Positions 44,635 through 53,481 of a stretch of DNA of 64,000 bases are shown in pieces. The notes under the pieces are model-generated. The model searched no databases, had not been told where the DNA came from, and worked only from the letters and a program-made list of their open reading frames with translations. The DNA comes from Mesorhizobium neociceri (GTDB lineage: Bacteria; Pseudomonadota; Alphaproteobacteria; Rhizobiales; Rhizobiaceae). A program made the translations under genes and the position numbers. The stretch's first letter is position 1. Each line of letters opens with the position of its first letter. Where the stretch lies: contig NZ_JACDTY010000019.1 in the NCBI RefSeq assembly GCF_013520985.1, positions 59,174 to 123,173 of the forward strand, in the 5' to 3' direction.

Positions 44635-45699
44635 ATGCAACAGACACGACGCAGTTTTCTGACAATCATGGGTGCTGCCGCAGCGGCCGGTTTGGCTAGG
44701 CCGAGGCTGGCACGGGCCGCGACCAGCATAACGGTTCTGAACTGGCAGGGCTACGGCACCGACGAGGCCTGGGCGGTGAAGGCCTTCACCGAAAAGACCG
44801 GAATCCAGGTGGTGCACGACTATTTCAGCTCGGAACCGGAAATGCTGACCAAGCTGCGGACCAACCCTGGCGTCTACGACGTTGTGCTGATCAACAGCGC
44901 CCGCGTGTCGCAAGCCGTCGCCGACAGTCTGGTCGTTGCGGCCGACTTCAGCAAAGTGCCGAACGCCGCCGGGCTGTCGCCGGATCTGGTCAACAGCGCC
45001 AACCGCAACATCGACGGCACAGGCTACGGCGTTCCGTGGGTCTGGGGCATGACGGCCTTGGCTGCTCGCGAAGGTGGAACGATCCCGGACAGCTACGCGG
45101 CATTGGGCGACCCGGCCAATGTCGGGCGCGTGGCGTTGTCTGACGATGCCGTTACCATGGTGGCGCTTGTCGCGCTGCTGACCGGCCAGGACATGAACAA
45201 GCCTACCGATCTGGCCGCCATTACCGACAAGCTCAAGAGCTTCAAACCCAACATCAAATTGATGTGGTCGAGCGAAGATCAGTGGAACAAATCGTTTGCC
45301 GCCAAAGAGTTCGACCTATCCGTCTACTGGTCGGGTTCCTCGGCGCGGTCGAAGCACATTTCCAAGCTTCCTGTCCAGTTCGTCGTTCCGAAGGAGGGGG
45401 CGCTTGTCTGGATGGACACGCTGAACGTCGTGTCCGGCAGCGCAAATCCGGATGCGGCCCTGGCCTTCATCAACTACATGATTGATCCTGAGTTCTATGT
45501 GGAATGGGCGACCAAGGTGGGTGCTCCGGCTTCGGCGAACTCCACCGCCATGGACAAGCTGCCGGCTGACGACCTGACCCGCCTGATCCACGATCCCAAG
45601 TACCTGAAGACGTCGACAATCCAGGCAGCCCTGACCGATGAGCAGCGCGAGGCGTTCAACAATCTCTGGCAAGAGGTCAAGGCATTCTATGCCGCTTGA
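44635..45699 (+). CDS. Tat-exported ABC substrate-binding protein (PotD-like)
   Basis: 354 residues. The N-terminus MQQTRRSFLTIMGAAAAAG has a twin-arginine motif (TRRSFLT) and a signal-peptide end near ARAAT, so it is exported folded by Tat. The mature part (SITVLNWQGYGTDEAWAVKA, PGVYDVVLINSARVSQAV) is a spermidine/putrescine-type (family 1/PotD) binding protein. The ligand is uncertain: PotD relatives bind polyamines, opines or other small cations, yet the divergent genes are glycoside hydrolases. AGAAG ribosome site before ATG 44635; its stop overlaps the next gene by 11 bases. Confidence 0.88.
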   Translation: MQQTRRSFLTIMGAAAAAGLARPRLARAATSITVLNWQGYGTDEAWAVKAFTEKTGIQVVHDYFSSEPEMLTKLRTNPGVYDVVLINSARVSQAVADSLVVAADFSKVPNAAGLSPDLVNSANRNIDGTGYGVPWVWGMTALAAREGGTIPDSYAALGDPANVGRVALSDDAVTMVALVALLTGQDMNKPTDLAAITDKLKSFKPNIKLMWSSEDQWNKSFAAKEFDLSVYWSGSSARSKHISKLPVQFVVPKEGALVWMDTLNVVSGSANPDAALAFINYMIDPEFYVEWATKVGAPASANSTAMDKLPADDLTRLIHDPKYLKTSTIQAALTDEQREAFNNLWQEVKAFYAA

Positions 45700-46597
45700 T
45701 CCGGCCAATTCCACCCAGTTGCGCGAGCCTGGCGGCTCGCGCAAGCCGTTGCCGCCATGGGCGTCGACGGCTGCGCTGCTGGTGCCGACCTATGGCTGGC
45801 TGACGCTGGCGGTGTTCCTGCCGCTCTGCACCATGTTTGCGTTCAGTTTCCTGACCGCAACGCCGATGGGCAAAGCCCCGATCGTCTTCACATTCAAGCA
45901 ATACCGGGCCTTTATCGATCAACCCTATCTGCTCGGCGTTGCCTGGCAATCCCTGCTGATGGGCTTCTGGACGACGTTTTTCTGCGCGGTGCTTGGCTTC
46001 TTTGCTGCCCTGGCGCTGGTCCGCGCCACCGAGGGCAAGGTGCGCGAGACGCTGCTGATCCTGGTGCTGCTGCCGTTCTGGACGAACGGTCTCGTGCGCG
46101 TGTTCTCCTGGACCATGGTGCTGCGCGAAGGCGGCTTTCTCGACTATGCGATCCATTCGGTCTGGCCCGGCGCCGGGTCGGTCGGGTTCCTCTACACGCG
46201 GCAAGCTGTGGTGGTCGGCCTGGTGCATGGCTACCTGCCCTACATGATCCTGACCTGTTACATCGCGCTGGTCACGATCGACAACACCATCGTCGAAGCC
46301 GCCAGCAGCCTTGGCGCGCGCTGGTGGACGATCCTCTGGAAGATTCTGTTGCCGATGGCCGCGCCCGGCCTGATCTCCGGATCGGTCCTGATCTTCGTGC
46401 CGGTAATCGGCTCGTTCATGGAACCGAGGATCCTCGGTGGCCGTGTCGGCGTAACCATGGGCACGGTGATCGAGGATCAGTTCACGCAGGCCTTCAACTG
46501 GCCGCTCGGCGCCGCCCTGTCCTTCACCATGCTCGCCGTCGTCCTCGGCATCTTCGCCACCTTCTCCGGCGTGCTGCGCCGCGGCACGGCCTTGTGA
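45689..46597 (+). CDS. ABC importer permease, PotB-like
   Basis: 302 residues from ATG 45689, inside the end of the binding-protein gene. Six membrane helices; a long first periplasmic loop; EAA motif EAASSLGARWWTILWKILLP for contact with the ATPase. The SFTMLAVVLGIFATF end and LVLLPFWTNGLVRVFSW are typical of PotB/PotH-type polyamine permeases. Forms a heterodimer with the downstream PotC-like protein. Confidence 0.9.
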   Translation: MPLDPANSTQLREPGGSRKPLPPWASTAALLVPTYGWLTLAVFLPLCTMFAFSFLTATPMGKAPIVFTFKQYRAFIDQPYLLGVAWQSLLMGFWTTFFCAVLGFFAALALVRATEGKVRETLLILVLLPFWTNGLVRVFSWTMVLREGGFLDYAIHSVWPGAGSVGFLYTRQAVVVGLVHGYLPYMILTCYIALVTIDNTIVEAASSLGARWWTILWKILLPMAAPGLISGSVLIFVPVIGSFMEPRILGGRVGVTMGTVIEDQFTQAFNWPLGAALSFTMLAVVLGIFATFSGVLRRGTAL

Positions 46598-46607
46598 GGA
46601 TGCCAAG

Positions 46608-47387
46608 ATGAAGATCGCCGCCCGCTTTTACATCGCCGCCATCCTCGCCTTCCTCTATCTGCCGATCCTGGTGATGATGGCGATGGGGTTCAACGAATCC
46701 CCGCTCTACGAACTGCCGTTCAGCTTCTCGACCCGCTGGTATCAGGCGCTTGCCGGCAACGCTCCGCTCGTCAATTCCGGCATCAACAGCATCTGGATCG
46801 CGGTTGCCACTTCGATCATCGCCACGGTGCTCGGCACCATGGCTTCCGTCGCGCTGTCGCGGAGAACCTTTCGCGGCAAGACGCTGCTTCAGCTCATGCT
46901 CTTGCCGCCGATCGCCATTCCCTGGCTGATCACCGGCACGGCGATGCTGGTGTTCTTCTTCTACAGCGGCATCGGCCGCGGCCTGCACGCGCTGCTGATC
47001 GGCCATGTGGCGCTTGCCATCCCTTATGTGGTGCTGGTCGTCGGCACGGGTTTCCAGACCGTGCGCGCCGATCTCGAGGAGGCGGCGATGAGCCTCGGCT
47101 CGACGCCGGTACACGCCTTTTTTTCGATCACCTTGCCGCTGCTCTATCCAAGCATTCTGGGCGCGGCACTGTTTGCTTTCGCCGTCTCGCTCGACCAGTT
47201 CGTCATCTCGTACTTCCTTGCCACGCCCGGATTCTCGACCCTGCCGGTGCAGATCTATTCGGCAATTCGCAAGGGTTTCACCCCGGAGATCAACGCCATC
47301 TCGACCATCCTTTTGGTCGGCTCGATGGCGGTCATCGTGATCTTCGCCCTGTTCGCAAAGCCGGGAGGCGTCAGTGACAAACGTTGA
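46608..47387 (+). CDS. ABC importer permease, PotC-like
   Basis: 259 residues, six helices, EAA motif EEAAMSLGSTPVHAFFSITL and the start MKIAARFYIAAILAFLYLPI, typical of PotC/PotI permeases. It follows the PotB-like gene by ten bases and overlaps the ATPase gene by 14 bases, so the importer is one coupled unit. Confidence 0.9.
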   Translation: MKIAARFYIAAILAFLYLPILVMMAMGFNESPLYELPFSFSTRWYQALAGNAPLVNSGINSIWIAVATSIIATVLGTMASVALSRRTFRGKTLLQLMLLPPIAIPWLITGTAMLVFFFYSGIGRGLHALLIGHVALAIPYVVLVVGTGFQTVRADLEEAAMSLGSTPVHAFFSITLPLLYPSILGAALFAFAVSLDQFVISYFLATPGFSTLPVQIYSAIRKGFTPEINAISTILLVGSMAVIVIFALFAKPGGVSDKR

Positions 47388-48444
47388 AGTCCGTTCGATC
47401 GCCAAGAACTATGGCTCGGTTCCCGTCCTAACGGACATTTCCACGGATTTCACGCAAGGGTCCTTCACCAGCCTGCTCGGACCGTCCGGGTCGGGGAAAA
47501 CCACACTGCTGCGCATCATCGCCGGCTTCATCATCCCGGACCAGGGCAATGTCGCGATCGGCGGAAACGATGTCACGCGGATGCCGGTCTGGGCGCGCAA
47601 CATCGGCATGGTGTTCCAGTCCTACGCGCTGTTCCCGCATATGACGGTGAACGAAAACGTCGCGTTCGGACTGGCCCGCCGCGGCATCAAGGGCGAGGAG
47701 TCGCGCAAGCAGGTCGAGCGCGCGCTCGAGCTTGTGCGCCTGCCCGGTTTCGGCGACCGCAAACCCAAGCAATTGTCCGGCGGCCAGCAGCAGCGTGTCG
47801 CGCTGGCCAGGGCGATCGTCACCAAGCCGAGCGTGCTTCTGCTGGATGAGCCGCTTTCCGCGCTCGACCGCCGGTTGCGCCAGGAGATGCAGGTGGAACT
47901 GATCCGCATCCAGAAGGAAAGCGGCCTGACAACCATCTTCGTCACCCACGATCAGGAAGAGGCGCTGACACTGTCGGACAAGGTGGCGATCCTCGACCGG
48001 GGCCGCATCGTGCAGATCGGCGCTCCGACAGAGGTCTACGAGCGCCCCAAGACCCGTTTCGCGGCGGAATTTCTGGGCGACACGAATTTCCTCACCGGCA
48101 CGGTCGTTGCAGGCGGCATCAGGCTTGCCAACGGATCGACGGTGGCCGTCGACGCACCGCTGCCCGCCACGGGAAGCGAGGCGACCGTCGCGGTGCGGCC
48201 GGAAAAGATTGTCATCAGAGACGTTGCGCGTGGTGGAAAAGACACCGACCGCAGCAACCGCGTCAGTGCAACGATATCGTCATCGGTCTATGCGGGAACG
48301 GCACTGACCTACGAGGCGGCCTTCGACGGGCTCAGCTTCAAGATCTTCGCCCAGAACAGCGATGCAAGGCCGCACTCGGTTGGTGACGTTGTGGAACTGA
48401 CATGGTCGCCCCTGCACACTGTTCCGCTGGAGGCCGCGGCATGA
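47374..48444 (+). CDS. ABC importer ATP-binding protein, PotA-like
   Basis: 356 residues from GTG 47374. Walker A GPSGSGKTT, Q-loop GMVFQSYALFPH, signature LSGGQQQRVALARAI, Walker B LLLDEPLSALD and H-loop FVTHDQEEAL. The C-terminal 120 residues hold a TOBE domain (VRPEKIVI). It drives the PotB/PotC-like permeases; PotA-type ATPases also serve sugar importers of the CUT1 class, so the ATPase does not fix the substrate. Overlaps the next gene's ATG as ATGA. Confidence 0.92.
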   Translation: MTNVEVRSIAKNYGSVPVLTDISTDFTQGSFTSLLGPSGSGKTTLLRIIAGFIIPDQGNVAIGGNDVTRMPVWARNIGMVFQSYALFPHMTVNENVAFGLARRGIKGEESRKQVERALELVRLPGFGDRKPKQLSGGQQQRVALARAIVTKPSVLLLDEPLSALDRRLRQEMQVELIRIQKESGLTTIFVTHDQEEALTLSDKVAILDRGRIVQIGAPTEVYERPKTRFAAEFLGDTNFLTGTVVAGGIRLANGSTVAVDAPLPATGSEATVAVRPEKIVIRDVARGGKDTDRSNRVSATISSSVYAGTALTYEAAFDGLSFKIFAQNSDARPHSVGDVVELTWSPLHTVPLEAAA

Positions 48445-49046
48445 CCGAAACAGCCGTACGCATCGGCCCCAATGCCGTTCATCTGTGCATCGACATGCAG
48501 CGCCTGTTCGCTGAAAAAACGGAATGGCATACACCGACGCTGGCCGACATCGTGCCCAACATCGCCAGGATCATCGAGGCCAAGCCCGGCCGCACGATCT
48601 TCGCGCGCTTTACCGTGCCTGAAACGCCCGACGCGGCCGAAGGCAACTGGCGGAGCTACTACCAACACTGGTCGGGAATAGTGCAAGCATCGTCGAGCGA
48701 CCCCGGCCTGGTCGACGTGATCGAGCCACTTACCGCGTTGGCGCGCCAGGCAGAAACCCTGGACAAGCCGACCTATTCAATGTTCGGCGTCAGTGGGCTG
48801 GCGGACCGGCTTGCCGCCCGCAACGTCGATACGCTGGTAATCACCGGCGTGGAGACAGATGTCTGCGTGCTCGCGACGGTCTTCGACGCCATCGACAGAG
48901 GATACAGGATAATCGTGGTGAAGGATGCCGTGACCAGTGGGTCGCTGGAATCCCACAAGGCGACCATAGACGTTCTGTTGCCGCGCATGCCGCAGCAGAT
49001 CGCCCTTGCCAGCACCGCCACGCTGCTTGCGAACTGGACGGATTGA
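48441..49046 (+). CDS. Isochorismatase-family cysteine hydrolase
   Basis: 201 residues. The catalytic triad of the family is in place: D18 in LCIDMQRLF, K109 in LDKPTYSMFG, and C142 in ETDVCVLAT, with the cis-peptide region VITGVETD. Members hydrolyse amides or related bonds (nicotinamide, N-carbamoyl amines, ureidoacrylate). It is translationally coupled to the importer ATPase and is the last gene of the operon, hinting that the imported compound contains a hydrolysable amide or carbamoyl group. That is inference. Confidence 0.88.
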   Translation: MTETAVRIGPNAVHLCIDMQRLFAEKTEWHTPTLADIVPNIARIIEAKPGRTIFARFTVPETPDAAEGNWRSYYQHWSGIVQASSSDPGLVDVIEPLTALARQAETLDKPTYSMFGVSGLADRLAARNVDTLVITGVETDVCVLATVFDAIDRGYRIIVVKDAVTSGSLESHKATIDVLLPRMPQQIALASTATLLANWTD

Positions 49047-49118
49047 TCACGGAGCGGCGCCAGCGGTTCACTGGCTGATGAGAGCGACGGCGGGAGAGCA
49101 CTCCCCCGCCGCGTTGGC

Positions 49119-49250
49119 TTATTGAGCCGATAGGGCTTCGGCCGCCTTCTCGATAGTCTTTGCCACAGCCTTGGGCTGCGATATGTAGACCGCATGGCTG
49201 GCAGCGACCTCTGTGATTTGCGACTTGGCGCGATCGGCCGCGCTTCCGCA
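49119..49250 (-). pseudogene. C-terminal remnant of an alpha/beta hydrolase
   Basis: Read leftward, about 40 codons ending in TAA at 49119 encode AKSQITEVAASHAVYISQPK then AVAKTIEKAAEALSAQ. This is the last part of a common rhizobial alpha/beta hydrolase, including the catalytic His in ASHAVY. The rest of the gene, including the nucleophile elbow, is missing upstream, where short repeats of AAGCCGGCCC appear (49265 and 49287). Confidence 0.65.
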
Positions 49251-49325
49251 GAATCTGCGAAGAAAGCCGGCCCTCTCGATGAGAAGCCGGCCCGTCGATA
49301 GGTCGTCAGGACGAAGGCTTAGCCA

Positions 49326-50240
49326 TTAATAGTCCCAGAAGGCCGGCACCCAGCGAAAGGCTTCGCCGGCGATCGCCACCCGGCCAATGGACGGGAATGG
49401 CATATGAGTGGCTACCAGCAGTTCACCAGTCGCCGCCATTTCCCGCAAAAGTCGGATCCGGACGCGGACCGCCTCCTCGGGGTCGTGTTCGAAGCCATTG
49501 TGCCAGTCGGGATGGTCGAACCCGACCGGGAACACTATGTCGCCAGCGAACGTCAGCCGCTCATCGCCGGATGATACGCGAACCACGCTGTGCCCGGGGG
49601 TGTGGCCTCCAGTGCGACGGACGATCACGCCCGGCGTCACCTCATGCTCTTCCTCGAACGGACGCAAATGGCTGCGGTAGTCGTTCAAGAACTGCTTGGC
49701 GGCCGATCGAAGCACATCCGGCACCGGCGACGGCATGGCGGTGTGGGAGAAATCAGGCGCTGCCCAGAACTTGACCTCGGCGGCGGCCACGTGGATTTGC
49801 AGGTCCGGACGCAGCCGGTCTTTTACCCCGTCGACGAGTAGCCCGCCAACGTGGTCCATGTGCATGTGGGTAAGCACCACGTCAGTCACGGACCCAAGAT
49901 CGATACCGGCGGCTTCCAGTCGATGGACCAACTGCCCGGCCCGCGGAAAGCCCGGAAATTCCGTCCCTAGCCCGGCGTCGACGAGGATGGTCCGGCCGCC
50001 GCTACGCACCACGACGACGTTCAGCGCCCAGTCGAACGCATCCGGCCCCAGGAATATGTCCTTGAACCATGCTGCCCGAACGACCGGGTCGACGTTGGTG
50101 GACATTGTCTCGGTCGGCAGAGGCAGCACACCATCGCTGATGATCATCACGTCAATGTCGCCGATCCGCAGCGCGTAGCGCGATGGAACCAATTCGTCGG
50201 GCCTCGCTCTTTCGACATGTGCGGGGTTGTTTGGGCTCAT
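49326..50240 (-). CDS. MBL-fold metallo-hydrolase
   Basis: 304 residues. The metal motif is THMHMDHVGG (HxHxDH) with further ligands in GGHTPGHSVV and LTFAGDIVFP, giving a two-metal site. GRTILVDAGLGTEF precedes the motif. There is no signal peptide, so it is a cytoplasmic hydrolase of the lactonase/glyoxalase II/arylsulfatase-like kind; N-acyl-homoserine-lactone hydrolysis is one possibility among many. Several palindromes lie upstream of its ATG, suggesting tight regulation by an unlinked repressor. Confidence 0.88.
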   Translation of the reverse strand: MSPNNPAHVERARPDELVPSRYALRIGDIDVMIISDGVLPLPTETMSTNVDPVVRAAWFKDIFLGPDAFDWALNVVVVRSGGRTILVDAGLGTEFPGFPRAGQLVHRLEAAGIDLGSVTDVVLTHMHMDHVGGLLVDGVKDRLRPDLQIHVAAAEVKFWAAPDFSHTAMPSPVPDVLRSAAKQFLNDYRSHLRPFEEEHEVTPGVIVRRTGGHTPGHSVVRVSSGDERLTFAGDIVFPVGFDHPDWHNGFEHDPEEAVRVRIRLLREMAATGELLVATHMPFPSIGRVAIAGEAFRWVPAFWDY

Positions 50241-50320
50241 GTTTATCTCTGCTGCCTGCGGCTTTGGACCAATTAGGTCGGCTCGACCGATGATGATGAT
50301 GCCATAGCCGGTCCGTTATT

Positions 50321-50413
50321 AAGGATATTGCATATCCTTATGGATATAAACTATCGTTAATTAACGAGCTGTAAAGCCCTTCCGACATAAGGGACAGACA
50401 TAAGGCTTATGTC
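50321..50413. promoter_or_regulatory. Three perfect palindromes in the divergent promoter
   Basis: AAGGATATTGCATATCCTT (50321-50339), CGTTAATTAACG (50355-50366) and GACATAAGGCTTATGTC (50397-50413) are all perfect inverted repeats; GACATAAG also occurs once more at 50384. The first lies 81 bases before the MBL gene start. They look like protein-binding sites, possibly for different regulators. Confidence 0.55.
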
Positions 50414-50443
50414 GAAAATGACAGGGATGGCGATGGACATCCC

Positions 50444-50463
50444 AAAGTGGCTGAGGCCACTTT
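50444..50463. terminator. Small hairpin AAAGTGGC/GCCACTTT
   Basis: A perfect eight-base stem with a TGAG loop, followed by TTATC on the plus strand. It may end a short leader transcript or simply be one more palindrome of this spacer. Confidence 0.35.
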
Positions 50464-50695
50464 TATCAATAAAATCAATTACTATTGTGGCCCCGCAAGA
50501 CGCGGCAGCGCGTCCCCTGTCGCCAATGCATGAAAACAATGGCCATGACGACAGCCTTGCCGGTCGCCAGGCGCCCTGCCCAACGACTAGCCAGGAACGA
50601 TGAGACTTGCACCACAACATCGGCTTGTCCAAGGTAGGAGCAACGACGGACCTAGCTGTCTTTGCTCGCCGATTTGACCGGAAGGTTACAGCACT

Positions 50696-52987
50696 ATGCC
50701 ACTCATGAATCAACGATTGGGAGCCAGAACTCTGGCGCGCCCGGCACGACGCCTCGGAGATCTGACGGCGATGTTTGTCCTGATTGCCAGGCCGCTCGTC
50801 TTTGGGATCGCCCTGTTGGCTGGTCAGGCGCAGGCGCAGGCGCCGGCGACCGTCCCGCCGGAAAGGGTCAAACAGCTGTTCGAGCTTCTCGACGATCCGT
50901 CGGTGAAGGCCTGGGTGGCCGAACAACGAAATCAGGACGCCGGATCAACACCTGCCGAGACGGGAGCTTCGCCGACCGACGCATCGTCCGACGCCGTGAC
51001 CCCACCCGGCCAGATGAATACGATGGCATCCTCGACGCTCGATCGGATCAGGCATCATATCGAAAGGATCGTGCGGACTTTGCCGCTGCTGCCAGGCCAG
51101 TTCGCGCGCGTTCGCGCAGAGACCATGCAGGATATGTCCAGCAAGGGGCCCGTCAGCGTCCTTATTCTGATTGCGATGTTCATCGCTGCCGGCCTGGCGC
51201 TCACTTGGGCAACGTACAAAGTCACTCGCCCATTTCGTCTTTGGGTCATTGCGCAACCGAAGGATACGCCCATCGGGCGAACCAAGAAGATCGGTGGTCG
51301 CGCGCTTTATTCCAGCATGCTGATCGTCTCGTTCGCACTGGGCAGCGCCGGCGCGTTCATGTTGTTCGACTGGCCAATGCTTATCCGCGAGATTGTGCTG
51401 ACATTTCTGATGGCGGCAGTCCTTACATGGGGTGTGCGCCTGTACGTGATGGCCACGCTCGTCCCTTCCTTCATGAACGTCGAGAACGCCGTGGAGGTTC
51501 GCGCTTTGCCGATCACCAACGAGACGGCTGACCATTGGGCCTATTGGCTACCCCGGATCGTCGGCGTCTTCGCCTTCTTCGGCGCCGCGTTCATCCTCTT
51601 GCCGGGTCTCGGCATCGATCAGGACGGAATGATGGTCTTGTCACTGGGCGCCGATTTCGTGCTGCTGGTGCTCTTGCTGCTTGCCATCTGGCGCCGGCCA
51701 AGAACGCTGCGAGACGGTGCACGCCACAGCGGTCACGCGGAAACGACATGGCTGTTGACTGCTTACTTCGTCGTTCTGTTCCTGCAGCGCATCGCAGGCC
51801 TTTATACCTATTTCTGGTTTACCTTCGCCGCATTCTTCCTGCCTTTGGCGATCGTGCTGACGCAGCGCGGGGTTAATTTCGTCCTGCGGCCGGGTTCGGA
51901 AGATGCCGGCCGGCCTACGATCCCGGCGGTGACGATCGCCGTCGTCGATCGCGCAATCCGGATGATTTTCATCCTGGCGGCGGCTTACTTTCTCGCGCGT
52001 GTCTGGGGTCTGAACATGCAATCCATGCACGACAGCGATACGACGACGATGTTCATATTGCGCGGCCTGATCAATGTCGTGGTCATTGCCCTCGCAGCCG
52101 ATTTCGGCTGGTCGATCATCAAGGCTTTGATCGAACGAAAACTGGGCATTGAGATGCCGCACCCTGTGATCAGCGAAGAGGAGGTCCCGATCCTCGATCC
52201 GCAGCAGGCTCGGCTGCACACGCTCTTGCCGATCCTCCAGAACATTCTGCTCGCATCGATCATCGTGATGGCGGTGCTGATGATGCTGGCGTCGCTGGGT
52301 ATCCAGATCGGCCCGCTGATCGCCGGTGCTGGCGTCGTCGGCGTCGCCGTAGGTTTTGGCGCACAAACGATCGTCAAGGACATCATTTCGGGCGTATTTT
52401 TTCTGCTCGATGATGCGTTTCGTGTCGGCGAATATATTTCCTCGGGCAATTACAAGGGTACCGTGGAAAGCTTTTCGCTGCGCTCGGTGAAGCTGCGCCA
52501 CCATCGTGGTCCGTTGTTCACGATACCATTCGGTGAACTCGGGGCAGTCCAGAACCAGAGCCGTGACTGGGTTATCGACAAATTCAACATCACCGTCGGC
52601 TATGACACCGATATCGACTTCGCCCGCAAGCTGATCAAGCGAATCGGCCTCGAACTGGCGGAAGATCCCGAGTTCAAGAACTGGGTGCTCGACCCGATCA
52701 AGATGCAGGGCGTACAGGAATTCGGCGAGTACGGCATCGTATTGAGGGTCAAGGCCATGACCAGACCGGGAGGCGCCTTCGGTATGAAACGCAAATTCTA
52801 TGTGCGGCTGCGCCAAGTCTTCAAGGAGCAGGGCATCGAACTGCCATTCCCGACCGTCCACGTCCAGGGGCTGCAGAACCCACATGAGGCAGAGAATGCG
52901 CCTCTAGAGGTCACACCCGAGCTGCAAATGGCCGTCGCGCAGTCGCACACCAATCGGCGCAGGAAAAAAGCCGGCACAACGGAATAG
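50696..52987 (+). CDS. MscS-family mechanosensitive ion channel
   Basis: 763 residues. A signal peptide is likely (to about residue 50, LLAGQAQAQAP), followed by a periplasmic part of about 90 residues and some ten membrane helices. The C-terminal third is the MscS core: pore helix GPLIAGAGVVGVAVGFGAQT (TM3), then IVKDIISGVFFLLDDAFRVG and DYIS-like EYISSGNYKGTVESFSLRSV for the beta domain. It opens under membrane tension and releases solutes during hypo-osmotic shock in known relatives. The extra N-terminal helices place it among the large MscS-like proteins (MscK/YbdG/MscM-type). Uses ATG 50696 with GGAAGG ten bases upstream. Confidence 0.92.
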   Translation: MPLMNQRLGARTLARPARRLGDLTAMFVLIARPLVFGIALLAGQAQAQAPATVPPERVKQLFELLDDPSVKAWVAEQRNQDAGSTPAETGASPTDASSDAVTPPGQMNTMASSTLDRIRHHIERIVRTLPLLPGQFARVRAETMQDMSSKGPVSVLILIAMFIAAGLALTWATYKVTRPFRLWVIAQPKDTPIGRTKKIGGRALYSSMLIVSFALGSAGAFMLFDWPMLIREIVLTFLMAAVLTWGVRLYVMATLVPSFMNVENAVEVRALPITNETADHWAYWLPRIVGVFAFFGAAFILLPGLGIDQDGMMVLSLGADFVLLVLLLLAIWRRPRTLRDGARHSGHAETTWLLTAYFVVLFLQRIAGLYTYFWFTFAAFFLPLAIVLTQRGVNFVLRPGSEDAGRPTIPAVTIAVVDRAIRMIFILAAAYFLARVWGLNMQSMHDSDTTTMFILRGLINVVVIALAADFGWSIIKALIERKLGIEMPHPVISEEEVPILDPQQARLHTLLPILQNILLASIIVMAVLMMLASLGIQIGPLIAGAGVVGVAVGFGAQTIVKDIISGVFFLLDDAFRVGEYISSGNYKGTVESFSLRSVKLRHHRGPLFTIPFGELGAVQNQSRDWVIDKFNITVGYDTDIDFARKLIKRIGLELAEDPEFKNWVLDPIKMQGVQEFGEYGIVLRVKAMTRPGGAFGMKRKFYVRLRQVFKEQGIELPFPTVHVQGLQNPHEAENAPLEVTPELQMAVAQSHTNRRRKKAGTTE

Positions 52988-53481
52988 GAAAGCGGTGACA
53001 CCTGCCGGTCACAGCGCGGCATTCCGCCCGGGCGCCGTCAGTTCCAAGGGCCGCAGACCGATGAAACACCCGTACGTGGTAGGCGGCGCTTAACCGGAGT
53101 GTCGGTCCTGCTTGAAGGTCATCGGAACCAGGCTTAAGCTCGTGTGCCAACAGCAGCTGCCAACCAGGCGTTGCCGGTACCCGCGGAGAAACATGCACCC
53201 AGAAATAGTCGGTCTGTTTGGGGAAAATTGCTTGTAAGATTGCTTGTAAGAGAGCGTCACAACCCCTTTTCGTGGACCTTCCCGTTTGCCATGTGCGAGC
53301 GTGAGCAGGTCGCGCGTAAAAACCCGGCTGGGCATTTTTTGTGCTATTTTTGTTACATTGCGTAACTTAATGGCTTGAATCCAGCGTTTTAGAGGTCACT
53401 AAATTGTAAAGTTGTAGATAATCATGCTTGGGTTGTAGCGCTTGAGATAAGGTGCAGGGGGAAACGTTGGGGCGGGGTAAA
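52988..53481. other. Spacer upstream of the type I secretion operon
   Basis: About 490 bases with no convincing gene. It contains a tandem 12-base duplication ATTGCTTGTAAG at 53227-53250, and an inverted repeat GTTAC-ATTGC-GTAAC at 53352-53366 inside an AT-rich segment (53330-53440) that should hold the promoter of the secretion genes. No clear terminator for the MscS gene was found. Confidence 0.5.
53352..53366. promoter_or_regulatory. GTTAC-ATTGC-GTAAC inverted repeat upstream of the secretion operon
   Basis: Perfect five-base arms around ATTGC in the AT-rich stretch 116 bases before the TolC-like gene. It has the form of a dimeric regulator site and overlaps the likely promoter region. 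Confidence 0.45.

Larger units (their letters stand above)
50241..50695. other. Palindrome-rich spacer between MBL hydrolase and MscS channel genes
   Basis: 455 bases without a credible gene, between divergent genes. The left half contains three perfect palindromes within 93 bases (listed next). A hairpin AAAGTGGC-TGAG-GCCACTTT follows at 50444-50463. The right half, from 50470 to 50690, shows no clear element apart from the GGAAGG ribosome site of the channel gene. Confidence 0.55.

Noticed and set aside
50357..50926. 189-codon minus-strand frame across the spacer and the start of the MscS gene
   Set aside because: It runs through palindromic regulatory DNA and the signal-peptide region of a clear MscS gene, and shows no recognisable sequence.
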